Below, one piece after another: positions 1-10,631 of a DNA stretch of 64,000 nt. A program made the translations under genes and the position numbers. Position 1 is the stretch's first letter; each line of letters starts with the position of its first letter. Under the pieces are notes generated by a model that was not told the DNA's origin, did not search any database, and saw only the letters and a program-made list of their open reading frames with translations. This stretch comes from Eustoma russellianum (Eukaryota; Streptophyta; Magnoliopsida; Gentianales; Gentianaceae): NCBI GenBank assembly GCA_036186865.1, contig AP025074.1, positions 3,846,230-3,910,229 on the forward strand. Direction: 5' to 3'.

Positions 1-986
1 TATAATGATTTCTGCAGCCTGCAAACCAAATTACTCCCCCTGGAGTATCCAGGTGGTAAGTCCATATATACTTCTTCACGAAGATCACCGTTTAAAAAGG
101 CATTTTTAACATCCAATTGTTGCAGTGGCCAATCCAAACAAGCTGCTAGGGAAAGTAGAATTCTTACAGAATTTAACTTAGCCACTGGTGCAAAAGTTTC
201 ATTATAATCAATACCAGATACTTGAGTGAAGCCTTTAGCCATTAGCCGTGCCTTGTACTTGCTAACACTTCCATCTGCATTAAATTTTAATGAGAACACC
301 CATTTACAGCCAACTGGTCGTTTTCCTTCAGGTAGTTCTACCACTCTCCATGTGTTATTCTTTTCCAATGCCCTCAATTCCTCCTGAACTGCCTTTTTCC
401 AATCCTTATCTTCTAGTGCCTCCTCAATATTCTTAGGAATTTGAACATTGGTTACCTTTGCCGAAAATGCTGCAAACTTGGTTGACAACTTAGCATTAGA
501 AACAAAATTGGAAATAGGATGTTGAGTACATACTCTTTTCCCCTTCCATAGGGCTATAGGCTGGTCCAAATCAGTCGAATTCTCCATCTCCAATATCTCC
601 TCCTCATTGCAGGAGACAGGAGCCGGTTCTGGAGATTGACATGCTAGAGGAATATCCGTGTCTTTATCAACTCGGGTTTGGTTTTTTCGGGAGTAGATAA
701 TTATGTTTGGGTTTTTGGAAGTAGCGGGTGAGGGGTTCGGTTGGTTCGGGTCTGGGCTGTTTTGGCTCGGAGCTAGACCTAGCTGGTCCGGTTTCGATGA
801 GAATGAGGCTGGAATGTCTCCCCCTAAACTGCTGCTGGGAATAGTGGGTAGAGGTAGCAGGTCATCCGGCCGAATATCAAGATGAAAGGGATCAGCCGTG
901 TCCCTTTGGGGTCGATGGAAGAAAGGCTCTTGTTCTCGAAAATGAGTATCCATGGAAACAAAAGTGCGACGGAGAGTGGGAGAGTA
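1..986 (-). pseudogene. copia A reverse transcriptase N-terminal half (partial)
   Basis: The minus-strand frame continues from integrase through a Ser/Pro-rich linker (about 990-560) into the copia reverse transcriptase. Recognisable blocks are the W-rich start of the RVT_2 domain (KKAVQEELRALEKN), CKWVFSLK, KARLMAKGFTQ, YNETFAPVAK, and QLDVKNAFLNGDL with the first catalytic aspartate. The YVDD box and RNase H would lie before position 1. I saw no further stop in this part, although it belongs to a copy already disabled upstream. Confidence 0.88.
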
Positions 987-1937
987 TCACTTATAACCCT
1001 TTTGAGTGGATGAGTACCCAATAAAGACACACTTATTTGATCGTGAATCTAACTTGGAAGATGTAGGACTACAGGAATGAACAAACACTACACATCCAAA
1101 TACTTTGAGTGGTAAATTAGACCCTCCTTGAAATAAAGGATATATACTATGAAGAGTAGACATGGGCGATTTGTACTGAAGAGGTTTAGAGGGAAGACGA
1201 TTTATTAGGTGACAGGCAGTGAGAACTGCTTCTCCCCAGAGGTATGTTGGAACATGCATAGTGAACATTAGGTCTCGGGCCACCTCTAGTAAGTGCATGT
1301 TTTTCTGTTCAGCTACACCATTTTGTTGTGGCGTGTCTGGACAAGAACTTTGGTGGATAATGCCTTCTGAGGTGAAATAGGAATTTAGAGTGTTGTTGAA
1401 ATATTCGGTGCCATTATCGGTGCGAAGAACTTTAATGGTGGTTTGAAACTGGGTTTTTATCATCGAGTGAAAGTTTCGTATGGTAGTTGTCGCTTCGGTT
1501 TTGTCTTTTAAGAGATAAACCCAACACACCCTTGTATGATCATCTATGAATGTGATAAACTATTTTGCACCTGAAATGTTTTTTACACGAGATGGTCCCT
1601 AAAGATCACTATGCACAAGATGAAAGGGGGCGGATGCAGTGTATGTTTTGGGAGAATAATGATGTCGAACTTGTTTAGCGAAAACACATGCATCACAGTT
1701 TAGAGTGTACAACTGTTTATTATTCAACGAAAATAATTGTTTGAGGTAATTGAGACTAGGATGTCCCATTCTTTGATGAAGTAGGAGTACATCAGTGTTT
1801 TTGGGATCACAAGAGACGTTGGGAATGGGAACAGGGAGAGAGGCGTGCAGTACGAGTTTCTTTGTGTCATGAACGTTGTCTTTCTCGAGTTGATATAAGC
1901 CACTCCTTTCTCTAGCAATGCCAATCATCTTCCCCGA
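987..1937 (-). pseudogene. copia A integrase segment, interrupted by stops
   Basis: The frame is the same as the upstream Gag/protease segment. It opens with a GAG-pre-integrase zinc-binding stretch (LLHQRMGHPS ... CDACVFAKQ; HHCC pattern). Next comes the catalytic core with the FIDDHTR aspartate, DNGTEYF and the PQQNGVAEQKN glutamate region. Integrase would insert the cDNA copy into the genome. Two TAG stops (1599-1601 and 1560-1562) sit where the family has tryptophan, so each is explained by a single G-to-A change. A TGA (near 987) interrupts the linker to reverse transcriptase. Confidence 0.86.
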
Positions 1938-3317
1938 TTACTGCTCCTGCAGAATACAAGATTGATTAGAAAATTTGGCCACACAACTCACATCCTTTGT
2001 GAGTTTACTAATAGAAATTAAACTACACATCAACTTTGGAACATATAGCACTGATTCAAGGACAAGTGAGGGAGACACTTTTACTGAGCCTTTACTAACA
2101 ACTGTCGCATATGTCCCATCCGCCACTCTAACTCTTAAAATTCCAGAACTTGGTACATATGTTGTGAATAAGGATATATTACCTGTCATGTGATCAGTGG
2201 CTCCTGTGTCTAGAATCCAAGGTGTTGTTTCCACAAAATTAACCATACCTTGGTAAGGCTTTGTACCATCCTGGAGTGGCGCATCAGATTGAGCCTTTAA
2301 GAGTGACATTAGTTGTTCAAGTTGTGCGTGATTTAGGGTGACTTGACCGGTACTGACAGCTGGTGGGCTGTCCTCGGCAACAGCGGCAAGACTTCGGCCA
2401 TAAGAGTGCGGCGCCTTCTTGTTTTTCAAATCAGGTGGTTTTCCATGTAAACTCCAACACTTGTCTTGAGTGTGTCCAAGCTTGTTGCAATGAGAACACC
2501 GTGGTCGATTGTTCGTACGAGGACCAACACCTTTAACGGCTAGAGCGAAGGCATCGCCCAGTCGTTCGGTGTGTGGATCCCTGTTTTCTCCAAGCATAAC
2601 TCGCCTCCTGCTCTCCTCTCTTCGTACCTCAGCAAATGCTTCACTTAGTGAGGGCAAAGGCCTCCTGCCTAATATGCTGCCCCTCACTTCATCCAGCTCT
2701 CTGTTCAGTCCAACAAGAAAGTCATACAATCGTTCTTTCTCCAAGTGTTCTTTGAATTTGATGTTTCCTTCTAGATCTCCCCAATCAGCCTCATAGTGGA
2801 GATCAAGTTCTTGCCATAAGGTTTGTAATGTATTGTAATATTCAGTAATACTCATACCTTCCTGACGAATCTCCTTAAGTCTATTTTTGATCTCAAAGAC
2901 TTGAGAAGCATTCTCAAGATCCGAATAATGTTCATGTACAGCATCCCAAATGGCTTTGGCAGTTCGCAAGAAGAGATAGGTTTGACTAATATGTGGCTCC
3001 ATTGAGTTGATGAGCCATGACATAACCAGTGAGTTGTTCAGTTCCCAAGCTGGGTAGTGCGGGTCACTAGCTTCCGGTTTTTTGGCTTGCCCGGAGATGA
3101 AAGCTAGTTTTCCTTTGCCCCGTAGGACCATTAGGACAGACTGAGACCATAACAAGAAATTTTTACCATTCAATTTGTGATTGGTAATTTGGAGGGAAGA
3201 GCTCTCATTGAGAGTTTGCTGAAGGCTGGTGTCACTAGTGGGCACGGTTGAGGTGGTGCCGGCAGCATTAGAGGAAGAGGATGGTGCGGCTGCGGAGGTG
3301 GGCGTTTGGGTGCTCAT
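1938..3317 (-). pseudogene. copia A Gag and aspartic protease segment
   Basis: A 459-residue frame. The N-terminal half is a UBN2-type copia Gag, starting with a low-complexity Ser/Thr/Ala segment and then a helical capsid-like region with WDAVHEHYSD and the ILGRRPLPSL...REESRR stretch typical of the family. A CCHC zinc knuckle (CSHCNKLGHTQDKC) lies near residue 275, and a retroviral-type aspartic protease with the active-site motif DTGATDHMTG lies near residue 370. The frame ends at a TAA where copia polyproteins normally continue into the integrase domain; the same frame reopens 10 bases later, so the stop is a disabling mutation. Gag packages RNA in virus-like particles and the protease matures the polyprotein. 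The whole element is inferred to be inactive. Confidence 0.88.
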
Positions 3318-3375
3318 CTCGGACAGGAAGAAGGAAGAAGGATGAGTTTGGGTGGTTTAGTGTTTTACTGCAATG

Positions 3376-3387
3376 GCTCTGATACCA
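3376..3387 (-). other. primer-binding site of copia A
   Basis: The minus strand reads TGGTATCAGAGC, complementary to the 3' end of plant initiator-methionine tRNA, with no gap to the LTR. It would prime minus-strand DNA synthesis. Confidence 0.9.
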
Positions 3388-3747
3388 TGAAAAGTTTCGG
3401 CCAACAGAAATTGAGAGAGAAAACTGAATTTTCTCCTTAATCTTTCCATAACTGTTTACAATCATATATATCCTACCTATCTCCTATTCATCCCATAATT
3501 CAAGGATAGTCTATCTCTACATTTAATATCATAAATACAGCAACAATGCTATCATTACAAAACTGAAAATCCTCCTATTTACTACACCTAATTAACCTCC
3601 TACAATTAGGCAATGCATTTACACACTAACTAAATACAAAATATCACATGTCCTAAAAATCTTCAGCCTTCAATATTCCAGCCGGGCCTTCAATATTGTT
3701 GCCGTTTGATACTGCTGTCGGCGGTAATCTCGGCAATGATTCCAACA
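3388..3747 (-). repeat. 5' LTR of copia A
   Basis: A 360-bp segment. On the minus strand it begins TGTTGGAATC and ends TTTTCA, the canonical TG...CA LTR termini, and it directly abuts the primer-binding site. A minus-strand promoter would lie inside it. The matching 3' LTR is outside the window, so the boundaries rest on the termini and the PBS alone. Confidence 0.82.
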
Positions 3748-4425
3748 CCCATGATAAGCTCCGGTTACTAGCTTCGGGTTACCGTATATTCCAGTAAATC
3801 TCCATCTGCCAAAATCTTCGCTTTGAATAACGGCATCAATGGAGTTCTGGGATGACTTTCTTATGTGTAAATCAATGTGCTACAGCATAACCGCACCCTC
3901 CTAATTATAATTTTTGTTTCTCTTTCTTTCTATAACTGCATTTAGTTTCACTCAGAAATACCAAATTTGGGTCTTCAAGGCGGATTAGCATTCGGAGTTC
4001 TCGGATTGCCTGGATGGAACCTAACCCCCCCGATTATTCCAACTCTTGATCTTCATTTTATCCAGCAAACCTATCTCCATAAAGCATTTGAAATTGAAGT
4101 ACTTACCCGCAATTGTGTGCTCCTTGTTATTCACGCATATGTTCTCTGGGAATTAACCATTTTCCACTTTTCTGAATCTTTCTGGAGAGCAACAGGTATC
4201 CCAACTGATAATTTATTCCTCCAATTCTAGGGGAGTTAATGAAATGCCCGAATTCTTGCAAAATTTCCCGATAGAAATGAACTTTCACTACATCTCTAGG
4301 AAAGATGGAGACCTGCAAGCCCTGGCTGCAGGAGAGAAGCTCTCAGAGACGAAAGATTTTCGAGAGAGAGAAAAAGTCCACAGGCGAGTCGATCTTCGAT
4401 CTCTAAAATCAGCTAGTAGTTATCA
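3748..4425. other. intergenic DNA without a recognisable gene
   Basis: Sequence between the copia A LTR and the Pack-MULE. A short open frame at 3967-4230 and weaker frames opposite it show no family motif. The purine/pyrimidine-rich stretch around 4320-4400 could be a 5' leader of something lost, but I cannot support a gene. Confidence 0.5.
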
Positions 4426-4434
4426 TAATATATG

Positions 4435-5401
4435 GGGATAATTAACTTTTGCCCCCTTTATGTTTGGCATAATCACCAATACCCTCCTCAATGTTTAAAA
4501 ATACACCTTTAACCCCCTGATGTTTGAAAAAATATACCCTTAAATCCTTAATTCAATTTAAAATGTTATTTGAATATATATAATATGAATTGCCACTTTT
4601 GCCTCTGACTTCATCTTCTTCCTACGTTTCTTCTTCCTCCCCTGCAACAATTGCATACACCAAATTAATCAGTAGAACTGATTCTGTAACTGTAGGTAAT
4701 TACAGATTCTTGGTTCTTATAATCAATTCACAGGAGAAATACCTTGGGAATATGGGGATTTCCAGGGAATTCAGCCTATTGATCTTTCCTGCAACAGCTT
4801 AAATGGCTCCATTCCTTCAAGCTTGGGAAATCTAAGCTCATTTCTGTGCTTGATGCTAGTAAACAATTCCTTATCAGGTCAAATACCTCCAGATTTAGGA
4901 AAGTGCAAAAGCTTACTACGGGTGAACCTTGCGGACAATAAGCTTACAGGGACAATTCCTTCTCAGTTGACTAGTATAGTTGTGGATCCTGCATCCACTT
5001 TCTTGTTCAACAAAGATAATACGGATGCTGGTGTATCAGGAGAATGCCTGTGTATGAAAAGTTGGATACCTGTGGATTACACGCCATTTCTCTTCATTTT
5101 TTAAAATTCTAACCAGGGAGAAATATACAAACCTGTGGCAAGCATTGCTTACTGGTCATGACCTGTTTCCAGTATGTGTATGCAATTGTTGCAGGGGAGG
5201 AAGAAGAAAAGAGGAAAAAGATGAAGTCAAGGGCAAAAGGGGCAATTCATATTATATATATTCAAATAACATTTTTAAATTAAATTAAGGATTTAAAGGT
5301 ATATTTTTTCAAACATCAGGGGGTTAAAGGTGTATTTTTAAACATTGAGGAGGGTATTGGCGATTATGCCAAACATGAAGGGGGCAAAAGGTAATTATCC
5401 C
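4435..5401. mobile_element. Pack-MULE (Mutator-like element carrying a gene fragment)
   Basis: A 967-bp element that begins GGGATAATTA and ends TAATTATCCC. It has long terminal inverted repeats of about 225 bp (about 4435-4660 and 5175-5401) that differ at only a few positions. It is flanked by an exact 9-bp direct repeat TAATATATG (4426-4434 and 5402-5410). Long TIRs plus a 9-bp duplication are the hallmark of Mutator-like elements. There is no transposase. The interior is a fragment of a leucine-rich-repeat receptor kinase gene, which makes this a Pack-MULE. It would need a transposase supplied in trans. Confidence 0.92.
4703..5180 (+). pseudogene. captured fragment of an LRR receptor-like kinase ectodomain
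   Basis: The plus-strand frame from about 4703 reads leucine-rich repeats of the plant extracellular type (NQFTGEIPWEYGDFQGIQ, IDLSCNSLNGSIPSSLGNL, NNSLSGQIPPDLGKCKSLL, LADNKLTGTIPSQL). They are followed by a non-LRR island with GECLCMKSWIPVDYTPF. After a frameshift near 5098-5105 the homology continues as ILTREKYTNLWQALLTG then FPVCVC. The ECL-MK-WIP / ILTR / LW-LL-G / FPVC island is, from memory of the family, that of At1g74360-like (NILR1-type) receptor kinases. No signal peptide, membrane span or kinase domain is present. The stop at 5102 and the frameshift make it a decayed gene piece. A GT...AG-like stretch just before 4703 may be part of a captured intron. Confidence 0.85.
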
Positions 5402-5410
5402 TAATATATG

Positions 5411-6055
5411 AGACTGCAACTTAGATAATTTCAGAAAAAGACCAATCGGTAATTTGTCAAATTTTAATAAAATTTACATGTTAATTTGTTTTCCATTGAA
5501 AGCTTTACAAGTTAAATCACCCATTCACGAACACTTGTTAAGCGAACCGAACAGTTCGCGAACTGTTCGGATTTGATTTGTATTTGGTTCGAGTTCGTTT
5601 GTTAATTTTACTTAAACGAACCAAATTGAAACACCTATTTGAGTTCGTTTAGTTAAACGAGCTGAACTATTCGCGAGCTGTGTGGCTCGTTTAAACAGTT
5701 ATATTGTTATCGAGCCAAACTCGAACTAATTTTAAAGCTCGTTTAAAAAACGAACCGATTCGAACAGTTTGTTTCGCTAAACGAATCTAAATTCGAAACC
5801 TAGTATTCGGCTCGGCTCGGCTTGGTTTGTTAACACCGCTACTCATGAGCCAAACGATTTTTGAACTGATCGAGTTTGATTTTGACTGTTACTCGATTCG
5901 AATATTTAACGAGTGAATCTTAAACATATTAATGCTTGACTCATTAACTCGTGAACACACTCAAACTTATAATACATACGAAAATTACGCATAATCTGAT
6001 ATCATATTAACATATTTATTTAATACATACAATAAATTAATTATGATATCTGTGT
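5411..6055. repeat. AT-rich intergenic DNA with a decayed GTTCG/CGAAC foldback repeat
   Basis: Between about 5520 and 5850 the sequence is dense in short inverted words of the type GTTCG / CGAAC / AAACGAACC / GGCTCG. It resembles the better-preserved MITE at 53023-53324, but no clean ends or target duplication remain. No gene is seen. Confidence 0.5.
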
Positions 6056-6205
6056 AGGTACATATAGAGCAGGAGATCTTATTGGAAGCAAACTCTCTAT
6101 CCCTTAGGATGGAGGTATTGTTTGTCTGCCTCTCACCCTCCTCAGATCCTGACGATAATTTGTGCTTTCGTTGGGATATACTGTGTATGATTGTTGTTGT
6201 TATTG
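6056..6205 (+). mobile_element. RTE-type LINE 3'-end fragment
   Basis: This matches the 3' tail of the RTE element at 15965-17580 over about 150 bp (GTACATATAGAGC...CTCTCTATCCCTTAGGA...GTTGGGATATACTG) and ends in TTG repeats. It is a 5'-truncated retrocopy with no coding capacity. Confidence 0.8.
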
Positions 6206-6291
6206 TTTAATACATATAATAAATTAATTATTTTAATAATAATAAATTTTCATGAATCATATGAGTTAAAAATACATGTTTCTAACAAAAA

Positions 6292-7684
6292 ATGGTAAAT
6301 TGCAGTTAGCACCCAAACGTTGGTCACATTTTCCAGTTAGCATTTAATCGTTATGAAACCTCAGTTGGCATCCAAACGTGGCTAAAATTGACTCAATTAA
6401 CACAAAAAACCGGCTGCTGACCTGCTGCAGCCGGTTTCAGTGAATTTTACCGCCAAAATCAATTTTCTCCACCAAAATAACGTCTTCTCCTTCTCTTCCT
6501 CCTGCTGCAATTGGCTCCCTCTGATTTCCCTTCATAAATTAGCCTCCCAATTCACCTTAGAAACTCAAGAAAACATGTAAAACACAATTTGAATTCCAAA
6601 TAGTTATCCTACGTATTGTATGATAGGGAAAATTGCAGCGGTGGAGGCAGAGGAGGAGGCCATGGCAGTTATAGTGGTGGTGGATACGGAGGCGGCGGTT
6701 AGATGAATTAGAGTTTAAGTATCTCCCCAACAACGCTGCAATGTTTATCCACCATGGGCTCTCCAATAACGCTGCCATGGCACAGAGGCAATCTATCGAC
6801 GGTCAAGCCTATCGGTTGCTGCTTCGGCGATTCATTCACATCCAAGCTGCCGGCGGATTTGGTGCTGTTGTGCTTCTCTCCTTCGTTTTTTAGCTCCGCA
6901 TTTCCCAAGAGAGGGTTCGCTTTCTCACGATTCGCCATTAAAAGACGAATTGGGCCTATTCCAAATTATTCAAAAGGGTACGAATTGTACAGCCTCCTTT
7001 GCATTTCGAAATATAAAGAAAAGGTAGCAATCTGCTATTTCAAGGTGGAATTTCCACCGTCGTTCCCTTGTCCGCCATCTATACCGAGCAAGTTCATATC
7101 CATGTTGACATTAGCCATCCCAAAGCTCAATTTGCTGCCATAGTCAAACCACTGATTGCTGTAATTATTTATAACCATCTCAACCACGACTCCATGTTTT
7201 GATTTATACTTATGAGTAAATTGCAGTTAGCAGTTGTGCGAGATAAAAATGGGATTTACAAATTTACAAGACGCGTAGCGTGGACACGAACAGCACAAGT
7301 AAAATAATACAATTGTTGTCGGAGGGATATGGTGGTGGTGGATACGGAGGCGGCGGTGATATGGTGGTAGTGGTCTAACAAATCTACAAACAAAATGTTT
7401 TCCTTGAATTTCTAAGGTGAATTGGGAGGTTAATTTATGAAGGGAAATCAGAGGGAGCCAGTTGCAGCAGGAGGGAGGGAGAGAATGAAAAGACGTTATT
7501 TTGGTAGGAAAAATTGATTTTGGCGGTAAAATTCTCTGAAACCGGCTGCAGCAGGTCAGCAGCCAGTTTTTGGTGTTAATCGAGTCAATTTTGGCCACGT
7601 TTGGATGCCAACTGAGGTTTCATAACGATTAAATGCTAACTGGAAAATGTGACCAACGTTTGGGTGCTAACTGCAATTTACTCC
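6292..7684. mobile_element. Mutator-like element 2 (long TIR) with glycine-rich gene fragments
   Basis: Terminal inverted repeats of about 290 bp begin (A/G)(T/G)(G/A)GTAAATTGCAGTTAGC and extend to about 6580 on the left and from about 7390 on the right, with a few mismatches. The flanks TAACAAAAA and TAAAAAATA match at 7 of 9 positions, consistent with an old 9-bp target duplication. There is no transposase. An extra copy of the TIR start (GAGTAAATTGCAGTTAGCAG) sits inside at 7213, suggesting a nested or rearranged copy. The interior holds two short glycine-rich coding stretches and an unassigned segment at 6710-7140. Confidence 0.83.
6638..6703 (+). pseudogene. glycine-rich protein C-terminal fragment inside MULE 2
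   Basis: The plus strand reads a Gly/Arg/Tyr-rich run (GGGRGGGHGSYSGGGYGGGG) followed directly by a stop, as at the C terminus of plant glycine-rich RNA-binding proteins. A related run (SEGYGGGGYGGGGD) recurs at about 7320-7380. Both lie between the TIRs and look like pieces of captured host sequence. They are low-complexity, so parentage is uncertain. Confidence 0.45.
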
Positions 7685-7689
7685 TAAAA

Positions 7690-8995
7690 AATATATACGA
7701 TTATGTTTGAATACTGCCAAATTCGACTTGAATTCAGATCGAATTCGAGTTTAAAATCGAATAACATTTATAATCTCCAGTTCAAAAAAAATTTAAAAAT
7801 ACTTGATAATTTGATTGCTCAGATCTTTTGCATCACTAGATTACAGTCTACAAGGATTATGCGAGGACATGAATGTTCATTAACTGTATAATTAACCAAA
7901 AAAACATTACTACTTTTCATTAATCCACGATCACCTAGACCTGATCTTGTAGTTAACACTGTTTCTTGAAAAATCTCTGAACGTAGGTGTCAAATGCAAA
8001 GCTCCATTCAATTGCCCATATACTACACATTCTAAAACAATTAATCAAATCTGCATTAATTATCGACTTTTCGATAAAATGGCATATCGATATCACCTAA
8101 CGGGATTATTGAGTAGTATGTCATACGTGCAAGATCCTGACATAAAATCCAGGTTTCGAATAGCGATTCAAAAGTTCAAGAAAAGAAAAATGCTCACACA
8201 ACACACTGATGGATTACATTCAAATCCAAAACAACATTATCCAATTGTCTTAGAGTCTCCCGGCTATGACGGTTGGAAAAGTATGTTAAAATACTTTTAA
8301 ATATGCTCCAAACTTATATAAAAACATGTGCAATGTTGTTTACGAGTTTGGTTAATGATTTGAACCTTTTAACTTGAAGAATATCACTTGGATCGATCCA
8401 AATATAGTTGGATCGAACCAAGTGAAAGCTGGAATAAAGATTAAGCGTTCTAAAAGACATGGATCGATCTGTGTAAGAGACATCGATCGATGTAGTGCGA
8501 TGCAAAACTAGAATCTTTCTGCCTAACATAGATCGATCATATCGATCGGTACATGGATCGATCTATATGAGACAGAATGAATAAAGAAATGCTTCTGTCC
8601 AACGTCATCGATCGATCGATGTGCCAACGGACAGAACCTTTAATGCTGAGTTGCATCTTTCAGTCCAAGAATCATCTCCCTGTAAAAGTGAACGTTGTAA
8701 AACTAACTTGTGGGAGGTATGAAAACTGCTGAAATATGTTTTAAACAATGTTTTCTACTATCCAAAAGCCTATATATACAAGGCTTGACTATTTTACAGG
8801 ATATAGAAAAACTCTTGCAAAACTTAGTGCATAATTTTTTCAGCAGTCTTCTTCCTTCCTCTTCTCTGCATTCAAACACTTCTACTTGCAAGTTCATTCC
8901 CTTTCTCGTAGAGCAAACGAACAAGTGAAGCCGTTACATCCTAGAAAGCATTCGCTTGTAGTTCACCTTGCTCACCGATGGAGACGAAATTGCTT
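7690..8995. other. intergenic DNA between two MULEs
   Basis: AT-rich sequence without a recognisable gene. A 73-codon frame at 8079-8300 has no family motif. The stretch 8377-8630 is unusual for its GATCGATC words and is listed separately. Confidence 0.5.
8377..8630. repeat. ATCGATCGAT-rich segment
   Basis: Contains at least eight GATCGATC/ATCGATCG palindromic words within about 250 bp, often paired with a following GTGT or GATGT. The same word set and spacer style (ACATCGATCGATG, AGAACCTTT) recurs in the tandem array at 57025-57440, so these are probably related repeats. Confidence 0.55.
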
Positions 8996-9005
8996 TTAAG
9001 GACAG

Positions 9006-10234
9006 GAGAAAATCTCACTTATTAGCCTAAGGTTTGGCTCATTACTCAGTTAGCAGCCTAACGTTGATGAAACTCACTTAACAACAACTCTTTTGCCGAA
9101 ATGTCTCACTTGTAGCCAGTCACCGGAATGTGACTTGCTACAGCAGGTTTCCTCTTTTTTTTTTTTTTTAAAAAAAATCATTTCTAAAAAATGTTATTAT
9201 TTTTAAAAATTCTAAAAAATTGTAAAAATTAATTAAAAAACATTTTAAAAATCAAAAAATTAAGGAAAAAAAAGATAAAAATAATAATAAAAAAAATTAC
9301 CCACAACGCTCCAGCACTCCACCCACCTATGCCCCACGCCACACCACCCCCCCGGGCCAAAAAAGTTTTTAAAATTTTTTTCTAACTCACTCATAACGCT
9401 CCGACCACCCCCGCGTCCCCTCTCCCACCCCCTCCTCTCGCGAATTTTTTTTAAAATTTTTTCTAACTCATCTATAACATCCTAACCACCTCTGCGTCCC
9501 CTCTCCCACTCCTGCGCACACCCCAAAAAAATTTTAAATTTTTTTCAACTCGCCCACAAAGCTCCGACCATCCTCCAGAACCCGAAACAATCCAACCCCC
9601 CAGTCCAAAAAGAAAATGATAATGTTTTGGGCTGAGGGTCGGATTGTTTGGGGTGTCGGGAGATGGTCGGAGCTTTGTGGGTGAGTTAAAAAAATTTTAA
9701 AATTTTTTTGGGGTGTGCGCAGGGGTGGAGGATGGGACGCGGGGGTGGTTGGGACGTTAAGGGTAGTTAGAAAAAAATTTTAAAAAAAAATCGCGAGAGG
9801 AAAGGGTGGGAGAGGGGATGCAGGGGTGGTCGGAGCGTTATGAGTGAGTTAGAAAAAAATTTTAAAAAAATTTTTTTGGCAGAGGGGTGGCGTGGGGTAG
9901 ATGGTTGCAGTGATGGAGCGTTGTGGGTAATTTTTTATTATTTTTATCTTTTTTTCCTAATTTTTCGATTTTTAAAATATTTTTTAATTAATTTTTACAG
10001 AATTTTTAAATTCCTTTTAAATCACTTTATTCAAAAATACAATTTTATTTTTTTAATTAAAAAGGGTCGCCACGTGTCAACTTCTGGTTGGTCTGAGAAA
10101 GTCAACGGCTGGTCAACCGTCACCTGGCTACAAGTGAGACATTTCGGCAAAAGAGTTGTTAAGTGAGTTTCATCAACGTTAGGCTGCTAACTGAGTAATG
10201 GACCAAACCTTAGGCTAATAAGTGAGATTTTCTC
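9006..10234. mobile_element. foldback Mutator-like element 3
   Basis: A 1229-bp element begins GAGAAAATCTCACTTATTAG and ends with its reverse complement, inside an exact 10-bp direct repeat TTAAGGACAG (8996-9005 and 10235-10244). The inverted arms extend almost to the centre (roughly 9006-9600 against 9635-10234), so nearly the whole element is one imperfect palindrome with a loop of a few tens of bases. The inner arms are made of A/T runs separating C-rich (left) or G-rich (right) blocks such as CAACGCTCC. It has no coding capacity. Transcription through it would give a hairpin RNA of about 600 bp. Confidence 0.92.
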
Positions 10235-10244
10235 TTAAGGACAG

Positions 10245-10631
10245 TGATTCTCAGCACGTCTCGGCAATCATATTGTGTTTGTTTGTCCATTTTCATTCAT
10301 TTTCTAACAATGACAAGGTAGGGGGTCGGGTGTACGCAACCATACCCATGTGTTACATTCAAATCGAAAACGACAGAGTTAATTTCACAAAGTTGATCCT
10401 ATAGGCATATAACGTTACAATATTACTGACAACAAAGGGCATTAATAACCCTCCAAGTTAGTTATAAATGGCATCTCCCTAAAGGCTGATCTTGAAGAAC
10501 AACATAAGATAACACCACAAAAAATCAAGAAAGCAAGGAACATAGGTTAAGAATAATTAAAGAGAAGATACGAGCCAGGCAGGAGCAGTGGCATAATCCT
10601 CATATAGCATGTAAGTGCTTGCTGGGACGGC
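10245..10631. other. 3' flank of the kinase gene
   Basis: No independent gene is seen. It contains a minus-strand scrap of the TTG-tailed retroposon (GTACGCAACCATACCC around 10333-10348). The part nearest the kinase stop codon is presumably its 3' UTR, since the gene is transcribed leftwards. Confidence 0.5.

Larger units (their letters stand above)
1..3747 (-). mobile_element. Ty1/copia LTR retrotransposon A, truncated by window edge
   Basis: Read on the minus strand, the order is LTR (3747-3388), tRNA-iMet primer-binding site, gag, protease, integrase, then reverse transcriptase running off the window at position 1. This Gag-PR-IN-RT order is diagnostic of Ty1/copia. RNase H and the 3' LTR lie outside the window. 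All visible domains share one reading frame, interrupted by four in-frame stops (near 1938, 1599, 1560 and 987), so this copy cannot make an intact polyprotein. The base after the LTR begins CCCAT (3748-3752), the expected place for a 5-bp target duplication, but the partner copy is not in view. Confidence 0.93.

Noticed and set aside
2509..2796. 95-codon plus-strand frame
   Set aside because: Antisense shadow of the copia A Gag frame.
4823..5104. Independent small LRR protein gene
   Set aside because: The frame is a fragment inside a Pack-MULE, lacks a start methionine and signal peptide, and its homology continues past the stop in another frame.
9840..10166. 108-codon plus-strand frame
   Set aside because: It lies inside the right arm of the foldback MULE and consists of A/T-run translation.
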